From Hofstenia miamia (Eukaryota > Xenacoelomorpha > Acoela), in the NCBI GenBank assembly GCA_004352715.1, contig SCFE01000004.1:424355-488354 (forward strand): a stretch of 64,000 nt of DNA. The letters are read 5' to 3'. Positions 61,979-64,000 of this stretch are shown one piece after another. Each line of letters opens with the position of its first letter. Position 1 is the stretch's first letter. The notes under the pieces were generated by a model. That model saw only the letters and a list, made by a program, of their open reading frames with translations, was not told the DNA's origin and did no database searches. Position numbers and translations under genes: made by a program.

Positions 61979-63453
61979 TTATGTATCAGATATAACACAC
62001 TGATACATAATGATAACATGAAGGTCATTTTCAGGATTGCATTTCAGCTCTAATTGACTGCAGATGCAGATATACTGAGGAAATCCTTGACAGATATAAG
62101 AGAACAGGTCATGTTGTGAATATTCTGGAGACAGGTATCTTAACTGAACAGTAATGTAGTTTTGAATGTCATCTCCCTTTTTGAACAACATCTCACACAG
62201 CAATGTTTTGTATTGGTGCTTTATGTTGTGAGCATGATAATGGGCTTTGAAATATCCTATCAATAGCTGATAATCAATGTTGGTTTCATGATCCAACATC
62301 GTGTATTGGTTGTAAGCAAGTCCCTGTAGATACATTGGGAACTGAATGACTGCAACATCTTGTGTGCTGTGATACTGTTTCATTATAAGCTCAAAATAAA
62401 AAAACCATTCATCAAATGATTGTGATACTTCATTAATACAGCCCTTGAATTTGGATAAAACAGAGTGCTTATTAAAGTGTTCATGGCTGTTTGGGTTTGA
62501 TAGAAAGGATTGACCAAGTACACTGTGGCTGGCTAGTTGTCACAGACCTGATAGGCATACTTGGATAACTGAGTCCAGATACTACATGCTCAGAGACAGT
62601 AGGCACAACAGTGATATTAACAGGTGCCAGAGGAGTCAAAGTTCTATTCATAGGACACAGTACCTTTTGAGGGTTTGGCATGGCCACAGTGGATATTGGT
62701 GACACATGTGTCAGAGTAGATTGGGTAAATGTTGGACTACAATTTACAAGTGAGGTGGCTGGTGAGGCAGACTGGGGTGTTACTGAAGTTGCAAAGAGCT
62801 GGTTGGGAACCTCTGTGAGCTGGGAAGACACTATTTGCCTGACTTTATTGATAAACTTCTCACTAAAAGCTTCCAATACTTTGTCTAATACAGCCCACAT
62901 AATGTAGTCAACAGAATTAGCAGGACTCAGAGGAGGACGTACTTCAGTACAAGCAGTTGTTGTCAGGCTGGTGCATGTAGAAGCAAGATCATGAAGTTGA
63001 AGTTCTAAGGAAGTGATTGCTTCCAGCATTCTCTGTTCCCTGTTCTGATATTTAACATGCTGGCAATTTAATTCAGTTTGCAGACATTCGATGCACTGTT
63101 CACATTCCATCCTCATTGTCATTTCCTGTGATAAAGACTCCTTTAAATTCCTTTAAATTTTCAATTTCTAACATCAGAGCATCTAATTGCAGTGTCAGAT
63201 CTCAATATGGATGAGAAGGGATTGGTGGAGCACTAGTGGTATTGACGATGTGTTGGTGGTTCATTGGAGAGGTTTGACTGGGGGAAGTAGGTAAAGATAA
63301 ATTAACTAATAATCCAATGGTACAAGTGGTAATGTTCTGGCTACCAGTGCTTGCACAGGGGATGCTCCACAAAGGAGTCCCAGTAGGAGAAAAAACAACA
63401 GTACTACTAGAATCCATAGTTAAAACAAAAGTAAAGAAAACAAGAACTTTCAA
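61979..63453 (-). pseudogene. Gypsy element 2 gag region
   Basis: 63202-63453 is a Ser/Thr/Pro-rich N-terminal piece. 62481-63122 has a coiled-coil-like start ('REQRMLEAITSLELQLHDL') and a long Ser/Thr/Pro linker. 61979-62383 carries capsid-like sequence ('FPMYLQGLAYNQYTML', 'YFKAHYHAHNIKHQYKTLL'). The pieces lie in order but are split by stops. Confidence 0.65.
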
Positions 63454-63653
63454 AAAAATCCATTACAATTTGGGAAAACATCCAAAACTCAGGTAACAAT
63501 GACAGTTATCAGAACAGCAGCAATTAGGCATTATGGTAGTGATTTGTAACAAATCCAACATACAAAAACAGAGAGAATAATTAGGATAGAAAATAAAAGA
63601 ATCAAAACAAACAAGTTAAGAGCATCAGGTGAGTGTAGCTTGGTGGCAGTTCA

Positions 63654-63673
63654 GGATCACGTCAGGGTCACCA
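63654..63673 (-). other. Primer-binding site of Gypsy element 2 (tRNA-Trp-like)
   Basis: On the minus strand, immediately after the LTR end ..CTACA, the sequence is TGGTGACCCTGACGTGATCC. It is close to the complement of the 3' end of animal tRNA-Trp, a primer used by CsRn1-clade Gypsy elements. Confidence 0.55.
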
Positions 63674-64000
63674 TGTAGAATCAGGAGTGTGAACTAGAAC
63701 AGCACTGAGGAAATTAATGCCATGGCTGAAGGTTGGGAAGAGTGACCATCTCATAGAGTAGCCCTGATTCTAGTGAAGATAGGAAAACATCAGTAATTCA
63801 TTCAAGTAACTAGTAACTGCTTAGAGGGAAAACATCCAGGATGACCAATTCATATGGATTCATGCCAGAGTGATATCCAAGAAGAGAGGTTTGAAACTTG
63901 CTTGAAAGGTGCTACTCTATTTGTCTCACATTTTATTATCTAGCTCAATAAACCATCTCAATTGTTCTCTTATCTCTCAGCTCATGTAATAATAGCATGT
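63674..64000 (-). repeat. 5' LTR of Gypsy element 2 (incomplete)
   Basis: Inferred from the primer site and the terminal CA at 63674-63675 (minus strand). It continues beyond the window. No matching copy is present to confirm its extent. Confidence 0.45.

Larger units (their letters stand above)
57181..64000 (-). mobile_element. Ty3/Gypsy element 2, degenerate, running off the right edge
   Basis: Reading leftward from the right edge: 5' LTR (63674 onward, incomplete), a primer site, gag, protease, RT, RNase H, integrase, and about 1.2 kb of extra sequence. It is visibly less AT-rich than neighbouring DNA. Frames are broken in many places. No second LTR was found on the left, so that end is truncated or unrecognised. 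The boundary at 57181 is approximate. Confidence 0.75.

Overview
This window is animal (metazoan invertebrate) nuclear DNA. It is AT-rich, its genes are split by GT-AG introns, and it is loaded with transposable elements of many classes. Several stretches of N and a few single-N joins show that it is a draft scaffold. The species cannot be named from the sequence. No bacterial-style operon, CRISPR array, rRNA or convincing tRNA was seen.

Host genes. (1) GRL-a (+, 3663-18416) and GRL-b (-, 27582-47474) are two paralogous genes assembled here exon by exon. They lie tail to tail. Each encodes a seven-transmembrane protein of about 415 residues whose layout fits the gustatory-receptor-like (GRL, insect chemoreceptor superfamily) proteins: TM1 to TM7, a loop rich in charge between TM4 and TM5, and a 44-residue loop followed by a short last exon carrying TM7. 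The exon series A-B-C-D-E-E2-F-G-H is found in the same order, with the same intron phases, in both genes. E2 (100 nt) and G (132 nt) have identical lengths in the two copies. (2) Pka-C (+, 48898-51140) is the catalytic subunit of cAMP-dependent protein kinase. Its 5' end is lost in a gap, and a few codons of the catalytic loop are lost at a single N. It is divergent from GRL-b.

Mobile elements, left to right: LINE and Harbinger fragments (1-870); two degenerate Penelope-like elements with GIY-YIG ends, each ending in (TA)n (883-2270); a Ty3/Gypsy element with 176-bp LTRs inside a GRL-a intron (8697-12840); a nearly intact Tc1 transposon with 210-bp inverted repeats in another GRL-a intron (14771-16403); an old LINE (19435-22622, -); an R4/Dong-like LINE with a restriction-like endonuclease, between (ATT)n tracts (24361-27297, -); a CR1/Jockey-like LINE with only two lesions inside a GRL-b intron (29678-33106); a (TA)n-bounded repeat family (3271, 35800-36490); a mariner-like DD37E element assembled as a chimera (51936-53640), and a second copy cut by a gap (47623-47897); a 264-bp MITE (55559-55822); a LINE endonuclease fragment (56600-57170); and a second, less AT-rich Ty3/Gypsy element with a tRNA-Trp-like primer site, running off the right edge (about 57181-64000, -).

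Assembly problems that affect reading: a perfect 384-bp duplication (37240-37623 = 38476-38859) brackets an 850-bp contig delimited by single Ns; a similar join at 52784 fuses two mariner copies; the N at 49115 removes part of the kinase catalytic loop; and the gap at 43226-44225 hides most of GRL-b exon C. The two receptor genes appear open in every exon that can be seen. Most transposon genes are broken.
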